This document shows positions 8,000-16,107 of a stretch of 23,458 nucleotides of DNA, in pieces. The notes beneath the pieces were generated by a model. It searched no databases, was not told the origin of the DNA, and saw nothing but the letters and a program-made list of their open reading frames with translations. A program made the position numbers and the translations under genes. The first letter of the stretch is position 1, and each line of letters opens with the position of its first letter. Source of the DNA: Candidatus Woesearchaeota archaeon (GTDB lineage Archaea > Nanoarchaeota > Nanoarchaeia > Woesearchaeales > JAGVZT01); NCBI GenBank assembly GCA_017608295.1, contig JAFCGF010000051.1, forward strand, positions 1 through 23,458, in the 5' to 3' direction.

Positions 8000-9289
8000 C
8001 TAGCACTTTATTAAATTATGATAAATGTTCAGTATTTCTTTTGTATGTGTTTTAATATCCTTTACCTCGGGAAGGTTGGCTGAAAGGTTATCCTTGAGTT
8101 CTGGGTTTCTAATAAATAATTGTATTTTCTCTCTCAGCTTTTCAGCGTTTCCAACAGGAAAAGTGAAACCATATTCCCCATCCTTTACCAATTCAGCCAT
8201 CCCTCCAATGTTTGCAGTAATTACTGGGATTTTTGATAAAAAGGCTTCACTGATTGTAAGAGGACTATTCTCATAACAGATAGAAGGAACAATTAACACA
8301 TCGATCTCTGAAAATGCCTTTCTTTTATCCTCTTTTTTTAACTCTCCCATGATATGAACATTAGAATTGACAATTCTTTTTTTAAGATCCTTAACCATAT
8401 AGGATGTTACCCTTCCATAAATTTTAAGTTCAGCAGTCCCTGTTATTTTATTGAACGCATCGATCAAAAGATAAATACCTTTAGGGGCCCTTATTGTACC
8501 AATAAAACCAAAGCGCATTTTCGGTGAACTTGTTCTCCGGACACCAATAAGATCATCCTTATCGAATCCATGACGTATTAAAACAATCTTCTCCCGGTCG
8601 ATTCCATTTTGGACATATTTCTCCAGAAGAAATTGTGAGGGAGCAATAAAAACATCTACATCTTCAAAAACCTTTTTTACCCAGTAGGGACGCCACAGTG
8701 CAAGACTAAAAAGAACCTTTGTTTTTTTCGCAAAATTAAGAAGTTTCTTAATTTCTCTTTTCCCGGTACGCCACAATCCATTCACTTTGTTCCGTGTGGG
8801 ATAATACTCGATTTCTCCCTTTAGACAATCCAAACAATTCCTTGGAGAATGATTACTGCATATCTTTAGATCAGAAGTGAGAAATATGGTTCGAGGACAA
8901 AGAAACCAGAAATCGTGCAGAGTCATACAGATAGGAATACCTCTTTTCTTTGCCAGCGACGGCAATTTGAATGAAAGATTAATAAGATGTTGAAAATGAA
9001 TGATATCTGGTTTGAACTGTTCAACAACTTTGGTAAACTCTTCCTCAACCCATCTATTACGGTCATGAAAGGGGTGGGAATATGACATGCGATTCTTTTT
9101 CAGTGCCCAATAGGGAATACCATCGTAGTCTCCTTTAAGCACTCTCCCTTTATCACCATCTTCTGATGTTGTAAAAAAGATGATAACATCATGGTTTTTT
9201 GAAAGTTCTTTGCATAGATAATAAGCGTAATATTCACTACCACCCAAGCCAAAGAGTATAAAATAATGTATTACGTGGATAATTCTCAC
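8000..9289 (-). CDS. GT4 glycosyltransferase with a Cys cluster
   Basis: 429 residues, slightly longer than the other GT4 enzymes here. The N-terminal domain opens with GLGGSEYY (14-21). After TLHDFWFLCPR (123-133) an insertion carries Cys131, Cys144, Cys152 and Cys155 (CLDC), followed by a basic helical stretch. This Cys pattern marks a known branch of GT4 proteins and may bind a metal; that is inferred. The C-terminal domain has GFIGTIRAPKG (261-271) and the EX7E pair Glu340/Glu348 in YENSPLTISEAF. The start is GTG, with AGGTGA placed 8 nt upstream. The gene follows the broken GT2 gene by only 16 nt, so it depended on the same transcript. Confidence 0.92.
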   Translation of the reverse strand: MRIIHVIHYFILFGLGGSEYYAYYLCKELSKNHDVIIFFTTSEDGDKGRVLKGDYDGIPYWALKKNRMSYSHPFHDRNRWVEEEFTKVVEQFKPDIIHFQHLINLSFKLPSLAKKRGIPICMTLHDFWFLCPRTIFLTSDLKICSNHSPRNCLDCLKGEIEYYPTRNKVNGLWRTGKREIKKLLNFAKKTKVLFSLALWRPYWVKKVFEDVDVFIAPSQFLLEKYVQNGIDREKIVLIRHGFDKDDLIGVRRTSSPKMRFGFIGTIRAPKGIYLLIDAFNKITGTAELKIYGRVTSYMVKDLKKRIVNSNVHIMGELKKEDKRKAFSEIDVLIVPSICYENSPLTISEAFLSKIPVITANIGGMAELVKDGEYGFTFPVGNAEKLREKIQLFIRNPELKDNLSANLPEVKDIKTHTKEILNIYHNLIKC

Positions 9290-9297
9290 GGGCTATT

Positions 9298-9303
9298 TCA
9301 CCT
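9298..9303 (-). promoter_or_regulatory. Ribosome binding site for a GTG start
   Basis: AGGTGA on the minus strand ends 8 nt before the GTG at 9289-9287. It lies in the 16-nt gap after the broken GT2 gene, so translation of this GT4 does not need the upstream frame. Confidence 0.7.
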
Positions 9304-9305
9304 GC

Positions 9306-10226
9306 TTAACATACTATATTTTCATCATTTTTCGTTATGCGACTCATTTGTGATCTTTCGTTAAAAACGCTTCTCAAACGGTGTAACCCTTCTATAGCCC
9401 TTTTACCTAATAGGGATTTCAATAATAATACCGCCCCTTTCCCTGAAGGACGGTTTCTAAATGCTTCCAGAAGACACCTGCGGAACTGTCTCATTTCTCC
9501 TATAGCATAATGTTTCCAGGCTAGATATAAGTACTGATTGCGGAATAAATCTTTCGCTCTTTCCATCATTTCTGTATCCTGTCTATTAGTAAAAAAATAT
9601 TCATTCAATACTTTAATTATATACTCTTCTCCTTTATAAAGGTCAGGGATGAGAATATCAAAAGGGCCCTGGTAGCCACTATCCAGAACTTCATTAACAC
9701 ACCGATCAGCATTATCCAAAGAACCCTTGCTAAAATACTCCCAGGAAAAATTCATATAAGGTTCACACATAATAGCTTTCAACTTATCTTTGTTGATGTG
9801 AGCAGTAAAAGATGAATTGCAGAAGGCAGAGTAAATTCTAATAAATAGTTTTTCAGCACGATCAATATCTCTCAATTCTCCATTACTAAAAATAAAATTT
9901 TTTAAAGCTTTTACCTCGTTTTCCCTGCTGGCTATTTCAGGGTCTATATTATATAAAACATTAAGATATATCCGTTCTGCCTGTTGTGTTTGCTCATCGA
10001 TCTTCTCATAGGTAATTGCACCTTCTCCGGGCACTCTCAAATAGACAAGGGGCTCTTTAAGATTTGCCACAGGATATTTCTCTGCAATCCTCAGCCACAA
10101 ATCATAATCCTGGGCATAGGGAATAGTCGTATTGTAGCCTCCTAAATTATCAACTTCTTTCCTTCTGAACATCACGGTGCTATGGTATAAACAGTCATAA
10201 AATAGCAACCTCCATTTTATTTGCAC
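9306..10226 (-). CDS. 3' part of a frameshifted GT2 glycosyltransferase gene
   Basis: This frame encodes the C-terminal two thirds of a GT2 enzyme. It contains HSTVMFRRKEV, LGGYNTT and AQDYDLWLRI, the acidic catalytic segment of the family. A long helical tail ends in TPR-like helices (YLAWKHYAIGEMRQFRRCL). The first usable start is GTG at 10226, but in the same frame coding continues upstream as NPKVILLGSN, so this is not a natural N-terminus. The missing 5' part is at 10295-10651 in another frame. Joined after removal of one 11-bp repeat copy, the two would make a 444-residue protein. Alone, this piece lacks the nucleotide-binding half and should be inactive. Confidence 0.85.
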   Translation of the reverse strand: MQIKWRLLFYDCLYHSTVMFRRKEVDNLGGYNTTIPYAQDYDLWLRIAEKYPVANLKEPLVYLRVPGEGAITYEKIDEQTQQAERIYLNVLYNIDPEIASRENEVKALKNFIFSNGELRDIDRAEKLFIRIYSAFCNSSFTAHINKDKLKAIMCEPYMNFSWEYFSKGSLDNADRCVNEVLDSGYQGPFDILIPDLYKGEEYIIKVLNEYFFTNRQDTEMMERAKDLFRNQYLYLAWKHYAIGEMRQFRRCLLEAFRNRPSGKGAVLLLKSLLGKRAIEGLHRLRSVFNERSQMSRITKNDENIVC

Positions 10227-10294
10227 CTCATCTACAGGTAAGTCAGTTATACTAAGTATACTACCATTCTCATTAATTTTATAACAGTTTGACC

Positions 10295-10651
10295 CTAATA
10301 AAATAACCTTGGGATTATTTCTTGATTATTTCTTAAAAAAATTAACTGCTTTTCAAGTCTTGCAGGATTAGCTGAATCATCTGCATCTATCCTTGCAACA
10401 TACTCTCCTCTTGCTAATGATAATCCTTTATTTAAAGCCTTCGTTAAACCTGTGTTATTCTGGTTTATCAGAACTATCCTATCATCATTATAAGATTCAA
10501 GTATTTCTCTACTCCCATCTGTTGAACCATCATTTATAATAATAAATTCAAAATCTGTAATTGTTTGATTTAATATACTACCGACTGCATTACGAAGGTA
10601 CTTCTCACCGTTATATACTGACATTAAAACAGTGATTTTGGGGTTATTCAT
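10295..10651 (-). CDS. 5' part of a frameshifted GT2 glycosyltransferase gene
   Basis: 118 codons holding the nucleotide-sugar-binding half of a GT-A enzyme: ITVLMSVYNGEKYL (6-19), INDGSTDGS (39-47) and the DXD motif ARIDADDSANPARLEKQL. ATG start with a good SD (AAGGTGA, 6 nt away). After LRNN the frame is shifted by an 11-bp tandem duplication and ends in TAG within 8 codons. The normal continuation (NPKVILLGSN) is in another frame and runs on into the piece ending at 9306. Only the truncated N-terminal domain would be made unless slippage restores the frame. Confidence 0.88.
   Translation of the reverse strand: MNNPKITVLMSVYNGEKYLRNAVGSILNQTITDFEFIIINDGSTDGSREILESYNDDRIVLINQNNTGLTKALNKGLSLARGEYVARIDADDSANPARLEKQLIFLRNNQEIIPRLFY
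10313..10334 (-). repeat. Perfect 11-bp tandem duplication that breaks the GT2 frame
   Basis: On the minus strand AAGAAATAATC occurs twice in direct succession (10334-10324 and 10323-10313). Removing one copy restores L-R-N-N-P-K-V-I-L-L-G-S-N, the usual GT2 spacing, and joins the two half genes into 445 codons including the stop. This fits replication slippage or a recent indel. An assembly or sequencing error is less likely for an exact 11-bp duplication. Confidence 0.9.
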
Positions 10652-10790
10652 GTTTTTTCACCTTCACCATTATTACAAATCTAAAAGTAGCCTAGCATCA
10701 AAGAATTACACCGTAACTGCTCTTAAGATATCCAAGGGAATTGTGTATAAAAAGATCGAGTTAGTATCACCTTATGATTACTAATCTTTA

Positions 10791-11450
10791 CTAGTGTCTG
10801 CGAATGTGTATGAGTTGAGAAACTTTGTTAACGCATTGTTTCCAAAAAGTGGTTTTATCCTCAGTCGACTTTTTAAATATTTTAGCTGGTCCCCTCTCTC
10901 CAATCTTTTGAGCCTCTACAAAGAGGCTTACTTCTGGCCTTGTGTCAAGAGAAGAAATCCCTTCTATCTGGCTGTCACCATAATTACTCTTTACAATATT
11001 ACCAAAACCACATTTTTGAAGGAGATTTTTCAAAGAATCAAAATCATAACAATAGTTATGTCCTTCAGAAAGTACAACAAACATAAATTTGTCTCCCAGC
11101 GTATCACCTTTAAAACGAAATCCATCATGAGGACCAGGCTGATCATAAAACATCTTATCTTTTTCAATGTATTTTCTTGTGAAGATATCCAGGTCAGGCA
11201 CAATGATCCTTATAATAGCACCCATTTTAGAGATACGATTGCACTCAATAAGAAATCCTTGTGCATCGTTATAGCTAAAATGTTCCAGAAGATGAGATAG
11301 AAAGATAATGTCGCAACATACATCTTTAATGGGCATCCCCTCTAAAACATTTGCTCTAATGTCTGTAGGTACTGCTTTGTCTATATTAATCCACTCTTTA
11401 GTATAACAGAGGCCACATCCAATATTCAATTTTACTGACTTTTGATTCAT
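10791..11450 (-). CDS. SAM-dependent methyltransferase (small, predicted)
   Basis: 219 residues. Motif I is LNIGCG (8-13), followed by the acidic residue of beta strand 2 in INIDKA (21-26). The D-I-I-F-L-S-H-L-L-E-H-F segment (47-58) matches motif IV and the following helix. This is the pattern of short predicted SAM methyltransferases often found in polysaccharide loci (COG4627-like). It probably O- or N-methylates a sugar or a sugar precursor. ATG start; the SD is weak. The gene lies just after the methyltransferase remnant and before the broken GT2 gene, in the most decayed part of the window. Confidence 0.82.
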   Translation of the reverse strand: MNQKSVKLNIGCGLCYTKEWINIDKAVPTDIRANVLEGMPIKDVCCDIIFLSHLLEHFSYNDAQGFLIECNRISKMGAIIRIIVPDLDIFTRKYIEKDKMFYDQPGPHDGFRFKGDTLGDKFMFVVLSEGHNYCYDFDSLKNLLQKCGFGNIVKSNYGDSQIEGISSLDTRPEVSLFVEAQKIGERGPAKIFKKSTEDKTTFWKQCVNKVSQLIHIRRH

Positions 11451-11453
11451 TAT

Positions 11454-11728
11454 TTAATGCTCTCTGTCTCTAAGCCTTTTAATTATTCTAACATACTTTA
11501 CATGGGATATGGTTTTTCACCATAATTTTGGAATGTTCTCTTACTTATGGTCAGTTCTACCCCTTGGTACAGCAAGTATAAGACCGTATCCAATCGAAAA
11601 AGTAAACGAAGTGCCTCATCAGAAGGCATTTTTTCAATTTTATCAGACACAAGCTGACAAATAGTCGATTCTAATTGTGGGGCCAAAATTGATTTTAGTA
11701 CCATTATCAAAAATTGCTTTAGTATCAT
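11454..11728 (-). pseudogene. Remnant of a class I SAM methyltransferase gene
   Basis: A 76-codon frame (stop at 11498) carries EALRLLFRLDTVLYLLYQG. This resembles the N-terminal lead-in of a class I methyltransferase family in which such a segment precedes the GxGxG SAM motif; that recognition is from memory. No SAM-binding motif follows. The frame ends in NYGEKPYPM and TAA. Shifting by two bases gives KYVRIIKRLRDREH and a stop at 11454, a few bases before the next gene's ATG, so coding-like sequence continues past the frameshift. I infer an internally deleted, frameshifted gene. Alternatively, the 76-residue protein is a small hypothetical. No SD is seen. Confidence 0.45.
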
Positions 11729-11811
11729 GATAGATGAATTTTAAAAAATGATCTACAAAAGTAGGGGATTTAATTATTTTAGTTTTTTATTTTTAATACT
11801 TGCAGTATGCC

Positions 11812-12939
11812 TCATTCTGTCAAATCTTCTAAAAGGGCCAATTCCATTCTCACAATTTTTTCCAAGGTGAAGTTTTGGTGAATATAATTCCTTGCATTTC
11901 TTCCCATGCGAACGCAGAGACCTCTATCGGAGAGAACTATCTTTATCGCCTCTCGTATCTCCTCGGAAGAAGTTCCACACAAAAAACCCGTTTCACGATG
12001 GTGGATAAGTTCCCTGATACCAGAAACATCGGTTGCTATAACTGGCATACCGCTTGACATAGCTTCCAAGAGGGCCTTTGGATGTCCCTCATAATATGAG
12101 GGGAGCACAAAGAGTTCTGCACTGTTAAGGATCTCGGAAAGCTGCTGGTGAGGCACATTCCCAAGAAAACATACCGGGAGCTTATTGAGTTTTACCTCTT
12201 CTTGCAGTCTTTTTTCTAAGGGCCCCCTGCCTACGATTATAAGTTCTACATCCAATCCCTTGATGGCCTTTAGAAGCGCAAATATATTCTTCTGCTCGTC
12301 GAGTCGTCCCACAAAACAAATCTTCCTATTTGAAAAATTACTTTCCTGCTTAATATGAAAGAGATCAGTTCGCACATAATTTGGAATAATTATTATTCGC
12401 TCTTCCGGAAGATGATACCGTTTAAGCACCTCTTGTTGCATAGCAGATGTAGTTACCACCACCCTATCAGCACCAGTAAACACTTCCTGTTCCAATTTTC
12501 GTGCTTCTACTGCCTCCTTTGAATCTACCCCGCTTCTCCGCTCTATGAAATCAGAGTAAAGGTAACCACAGCGTGCAATAAATTTCTTGGCAAATCGGCG
12601 TGATGCGTGCAAGGCGATGTCAGCTCCCCGTATCTGATTACTTTTCACTATAGTTTGCCCTTGCCACATCATTAAGTAAATCCTTGTAAGTATGTATACA
12701 TACCATTTTTCTGACAGCCCCAGGCGATTGCATACTATGCGGATGCCTTTCAACTGGTTAGCATAATGCATATCACTTGCATCACCGTAAGTAACAAATA
12801 TGATATTTCTCATATACGGGCGCAGTGAGTGGTATAGAGATACTTCTCTACTCAGCACCCCCATGTCACCCCAAGTCTTCAAAGATACTCCACGAGTAAA
12901 GAAGAGAATTAGCTTGTTCTGGCTTAGCTTATTCTTCAT
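11812..12939 (-). CDS. GT4 family glycosyltransferase
   Basis: 375 residues with a complete GT-B layout. The N-terminal half is unusual in lacking the common GG-E loop; it reads FFTRGVSLKTWGDMG (13-27). The C-terminal half has PNYVRTD (186-192), GRLDEQKN (211-218), VGRGP (236-240) and the EX7E pair Glu284/Glu292 in YEGHPKALLEAM. Retaining transfer from a nucleotide-sugar is expected. ATG start with a poor SD. An 85-bp gap without a clear signal separates it from the GT4 at 13025-14116. Confidence 0.92.
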   Translation of the reverse strand: MKNKLSQNKLILFFTRGVSLKTWGDMGVLSREVSLYHSLRPYMRNIIFVTYGDASDMHYANQLKGIRIVCNRLGLSEKWYVYILTRIYLMMWQGQTIVKSNQIRGADIALHASRRFAKKFIARCGYLYSDFIERRSGVDSKEAVEARKLEQEVFTGADRVVVTTSAMQQEVLKRYHLPEERIIIIPNYVRTDLFHIKQESNFSNRKICFVGRLDEQKNIFALLKAIKGLDVELIIVGRGPLEKRLQEEVKLNKLPVCFLGNVPHQQLSEILNSAELFVLPSYYEGHPKALLEAMSSGMPVIATDVSGIRELIHHRETGFLCGTSSEEIREAIKIVLSDRGLCVRMGRNARNYIHQNFTLEKIVRMELALLEDLTE

Positions 12940-13024
12940 TTTATTAAACTTTACGGCAAATAAAAAGGATCATATGTCCTAAAGTATATTCAACAGCAAG
13001 TCAAACATAACCTTTTCCCCAACA

Positions 13025-14116
13025 CTACATCAACAATGGATGATACAACTCTTGATAATACTTCTCAGCTATAAGAGACCAATCATACTGTTTGACGTCT
13101 TCAAGTGCCTGACGACAGCACTGTTCACGTAAATTGACATCCTCAATGAGTGCCAATGAATGATTCGTGAGACTTCTCACATCCTCCAAATCTGCTAGCA
13201 TGCCATTTTCACCATGCTTAATAAGGTCAGCTGTCATTCCCACTTGTGTAGAGACAACTGGTACTCCCGTTGCCCAACTCTCCAGCAATGCTTTTGGACC
13301 ACCTTCAGAACGAGAAGAAATAATATACAGGTCCAATGCTTGATAATAGGATACGATATCATGGTAGTCGGAAAGATAACGATGAATATAAGGTATCCCC
13401 ATTTTCTCGAGACCCTGTTTTACATATCCCCTGGCTGGACCAGTCAATAAAATCAGTAGATTATTAATATGAGCAGACAGATTAGAAACAACTTCCAAAA
13501 AAACGTCAGGACCTTTGATAAGTTTGGGCTCGTTACCCTCTTCCCAACCAACACCATCTTTTTGAAAATAGCCTATGCAAAAAACATTTTTCGGAATTCC
13601 AAGACTGGCTCGCACACTCAATCGAAACTCTACTGTAGATGGGTAAAAACGAGCTAGATCAACGCCAAGTGGTATTTTAACAATCTTGTTCCCTGGGATT
13701 CCAAGCTCTACCAGGATTTTTCTGGAAATATGACAAGTTACAACAATCTTCTTAACGTACCCTACCGTCTCAGGCAGGACTTCAAATAGGTGTTGCATAG
13801 CTGGATTGGGATCTGCAGAGTCTCCGTGAAACCAAGTCAAAAATACATAATTTGAAGAGTGAAGACTACGGAAAGGTCCATTAAGATAGGCATACCGGTT
13901 TCCGAAATGAATGATTTGCTTTTTCAGTCCCCAGGGGTTGTGTATGATTTTTGCATGAAGTCCCTGTCCCTCCTTTAATCCTTTAGTAATATAGTAAGCA
14001 TCCCAGTAGAAAGACCAATGAGCCTTGTCAGTTACATAGTAAACACTTCTTTTCCCGATACCAGTTAGTGCATATCTCAACCGTTCGTATAGTTCACAGA
14101 TACGCTTCAAGCCCAT
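13025..14116 (-). CDS. GT4 family glycosyltransferase
   Basis: 363 residues. The N-terminal domain begins after a short basic helix and carries TWFHGDS (94-100) and TCHISR (127-132). The C-terminal domain has PLGVD (149-153), LIKGPDVFL (199-207), LLTGPARG (223-230) and the EX7E pair Glu271/Glu279 in SEGGPKALLES. The start is ATG with a strong SD (GAGGTG, 5 nt away). It follows the methyltransferase at 14156 by 39 nt in the same direction and belongs to the same operon block. Confidence 0.92.
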   Translation of the reverse strand: MGLKRICELYERLRYALTGIGKRSVYYVTDKAHWSFYWDAYYITKGLKEGQGLHAKIIHNPWGLKKQIIHFGNRYAYLNGPFRSLHSSNYVFLTWFHGDSADPNPAMQHLFEVLPETVGYVKKIVVTCHISRKILVELGIPGNKIVKIPLGVDLARFYPSTVEFRLSVRASLGIPKNVFCIGYFQKDGVGWEEGNEPKLIKGPDVFLEVVSNLSAHINNLLILLTGPARGYVKQGLEKMGIPYIHRYLSDYHDIVSYYQALDLYIISSRSEGGPKALLESWATGVPVVSTQVGMTADLIKHGENGMLADLEDVRSLTNHSLALIEDVNLREQCCRQALEDVKQYDWSLIAEKYYQELYHPLLM

Positions 14117-14155
14117 GGTACACCTCTTAATGGCCAGGGTTACCTCACTGCAGAA

Positions 14156-14980
14156 TCATCTTTTTCTGATAATAGCATAGAATTGACCTCCCCACTCTAC
14201 TCGCCAGGGCATTTTCTGTGACCTTTTAACATCAATTACCTGAAAACCAGCATCTCTCAATAAGGCTCGAGCCAGTGAAATGGTCAAGCGTAAAGTCACC
14301 TGACGTATCGTGCTCACTGACTGAGCAGAAAGATCAAGGTACCGCTTTCGGAACCTACCCGGTAAAAACCCCATATACAATATGGACACTGCTCCTCGCT
14401 TCATCACCCGACATATTTCTGCCAGATACTCTTGCAAGGTTTCTATGGTAGGCAGATGTTGCAGGACAATAAAACTATAGACAAGATCGACACTTCCATT
14501 GTCCAGTGGGATTGTATGCCCATCTATTTGGTGTAAGTGAAAATTAGTTACGCCTTGTGAACGGATAATTTCTCCCACCTTTTCTTTAAAGGGATGAACG
14601 TCGATTCCGATACAATCATGAAAGCAGTGGCACGCTGGCATTAACAACCTCCCCGCACCATAACCAATTTCCAACGCCGTCTTTTCAAAAGGTTCGCCAA
14701 GGATACTGACCAAAGTTGGTTTCAAGATATGAAATGAAAAATCCCACCAACCAGACACATAACTTTCCTGGGGACTTTTTGCGGTGTTAAACCAGTTCAA
14801 AAAGTCTTGCAAGTTAGCCGTGTGTTCAGCCGTTTCTTTTTCCCAGTTCTTGACGTGTAATTGAAGAATCTCTCTAGATATGTCTACTGTCCTTACTATT
14901 GTCTCCTTACGTCTTACCCCAAGGTTAGTAAGCATATGACTGAGGCTGTCAGAAAAGAAATTATTACGCTTAAAGTTCAT
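14156..14980 (-). CDS. Class I SAM-dependent methyltransferase
   Basis: 274 residues. A helical N-terminal region of about 100 residues precedes the Rossmann domain. Motif I is ALEIGYGAG (102-110), the ribose-binding acidic residue is in GIDVHP (125-130), and IDGHTIPLDNGSVDLVYSF (152-170) matches the Methyltransf_11 pattern. It probably methylates a sugar hydroxyl or a glycan end. Its ATG overlaps the stop of the toroid-like gene upstream (ATGA, 14977-14980), which indicates translational coupling and perhaps action on the same substrate. Confidence 0.88.
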   Translation of the reverse strand: MNFKRNNFFSDSLSHMLTNLGVRRKETIVRTVDISREILQLHVKNWEKETAEHTANLQDFLNWFNTAKSPQESYVSGWWDFSFHILKPTLVSILGEPFEKTALEIGYGAGRLLMPACHCFHDCIGIDVHPFKEKVGEIIRSQGVTNFHLHQIDGHTIPLDNGSVDLVYSFIVLQHLPTIETLQEYLAEICRVMKRGAVSILYMGFLPGRFRKRYLDLSAQSVSTIRQVTLRLTISLARALLRDAGFQVIDVKRSQKMPWRVEWGGQFYAIIRKR

Positions 14981-16098
14981 GGTCTAATTACCCGCCAACC
15001 TAAAGTATTCTCATTCATTATTTCAAAAATCATTGCTATTGCCCAGGTAAGCAAGCACGTTCCATGTATATCACTCTCAGCCAATCCCCGTGAAATTGGG
15101 ACACTATAATAGTATCGCTGACTCCATCCGATATGATATGAAAATCCGCCGTCTGGATTATGATGCTGCGCGATCATATTTAGCAGTTGTTTGCAGTAAG
15201 CTTTGACTTCTTTTTTTTTATACTGCGTTTGTTGCAGACAACGGTAGATAACATAGATTGCATCAACTAAATGACATCCATCTGATGATGGCAAGCGTTT
15301 CAGACAAGTATCAATCAACTTCTCCGGATAGTGAATTGGCATCTCCAACCAATCCAGGGCAGTGAGAACTTTCATAGCACCATTTATTAGCACACCATGT
15401 TCAGGAGTAATACCTAGGAAGTACGCTCCGTGCTCCTTGTTCGTCAAACCCTCAATAAAACGAATACACGTATCTAAAAGTAGTTGTATCTCCTCCTGTC
15501 TCATTATCCTGGGAGCCTGTGTCTTTAGAAATACTGCCAGCGCAGCAACCTGAGCACCTGCCCCCCAGGGGTCGCTCCAATCTAAACGTGAAAGGTAATT
15601 CTCAACCTTTTTCATTTGCTTGGGAAAACCACGATACGGTCTATCTGCAGATTCCCCAACCTGGGCAAGCGTTGCAATGGCCTGCTTGGTCTCAGCTATG
15701 ATCGTCTCTTGCAGATGGGTCAATTGATGAGAGCGGAAAACATGACCGGTGAACCGTTTATACCACGGCATCTGTCTTTTTAGATACGCAATTACCGGTT
15801 TGTCTATAAAAGCATTGTATATCTCTTTTACATCCTTGGGTTTGTTATCCAGTTGAAATGATTTCAGAAAATCAATCCAGTCTTTACGCTCTTGAACAGG
15901 GATACCCTCCCACAATCCCAGCATATAATAGATTTTAAGTGCAAAACAGCTGAATCCCAGAGCAATCTGCTTGCCTTCTCCAGTAAACCCTTCCGAACAG
16001 GGCAAGAAGCGACCAGGCTGATCCGGCACTACTTTAAGCTTATTAAGAAACTTAGGCAGTGAATCTTTGAGTTTTTTAACCCAATCTAATTGACTCAT
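14977..16098 (-). CDS. Alpha/alpha-toroid-like protein of unknown function
   Basis: 373 residues, cytosolic, no signal peptide. I do not recognise a specific family. Repeated helix pairs with small-residue turns suggest the (alpha/alpha) barrel of prenyltransferase-, terpenoid-cyclase- or polysaccharide-lyase-like proteins: WSDPWGAGAQVAAL (174-187), HGAYFLG (223-229), INGAMKVLTALDWL (238-251), SSDGCHLVDAIYV (271-283), NPDGGFSY (314-321) and ESDIHGTCLLTWAI (341-354). The NPDGGFSY and DIHGT segments recall the prenyltransferase/squalene-oxidase repeat. No DXDD cyclase motif or obvious metal ligand set is seen. It starts 9 nt after a GT4 gene and ends inside the ATG of a methyltransferase, so it is tied to glycan assembly. 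An uronate epimerase-, lyase- or carrier-like role is possible but not shown. Confidence 0.7.
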   Translation of the reverse strand: MSQLDWVKKLKDSLPKFLNKLKVVPDQPGRFLPCSEGFTGEGKQIALGFSCFALKIYYMLGLWEGIPVQERKDWIDFLKSFQLDNKPKDVKEIYNAFIDKPVIAYLKRQMPWYKRFTGHVFRSHQLTHLQETIIAETKQAIATLAQVGESADRPYRGFPKQMKKVENYLSRLDWSDPWGAGAQVAALAVFLKTQAPRIMRQEEIQLLLDTCIRFIEGLTNKEHGAYFLGITPEHGVLINGAMKVLTALDWLEMPIHYPEKLIDTCLKRLPSSDGCHLVDAIYVIYRCLQQTQYKKKEVKAYCKQLLNMIAQHHNPDGGFSYHIGWSQRYYYSVPISRGLAESDIHGTCLLTWAIAMIFEIMNENTLGWRVIRP

Positions 16099-16107
16099 CT
16101 TTCTTCT

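Noticed and set aside
10652..10790. GATTAGTAATC palindrome as a terminator after the small methyltransferase
   Set aside because: Its loop would be a single base and no T run follows.
10794..11300. A 168-codon open frame on the + strand
   Set aside because: It is antisense to a methyltransferase with clear motifs on the minus strand, has no recognisable domain, and its composition looks like a shadow frame.
12966..12980. Hairpin AGGATCATATGTCCT followed by T on the minus strand, as a terminator
   Set aside because: The stem is only 4 bp with a mismatch inside, too weak to call.
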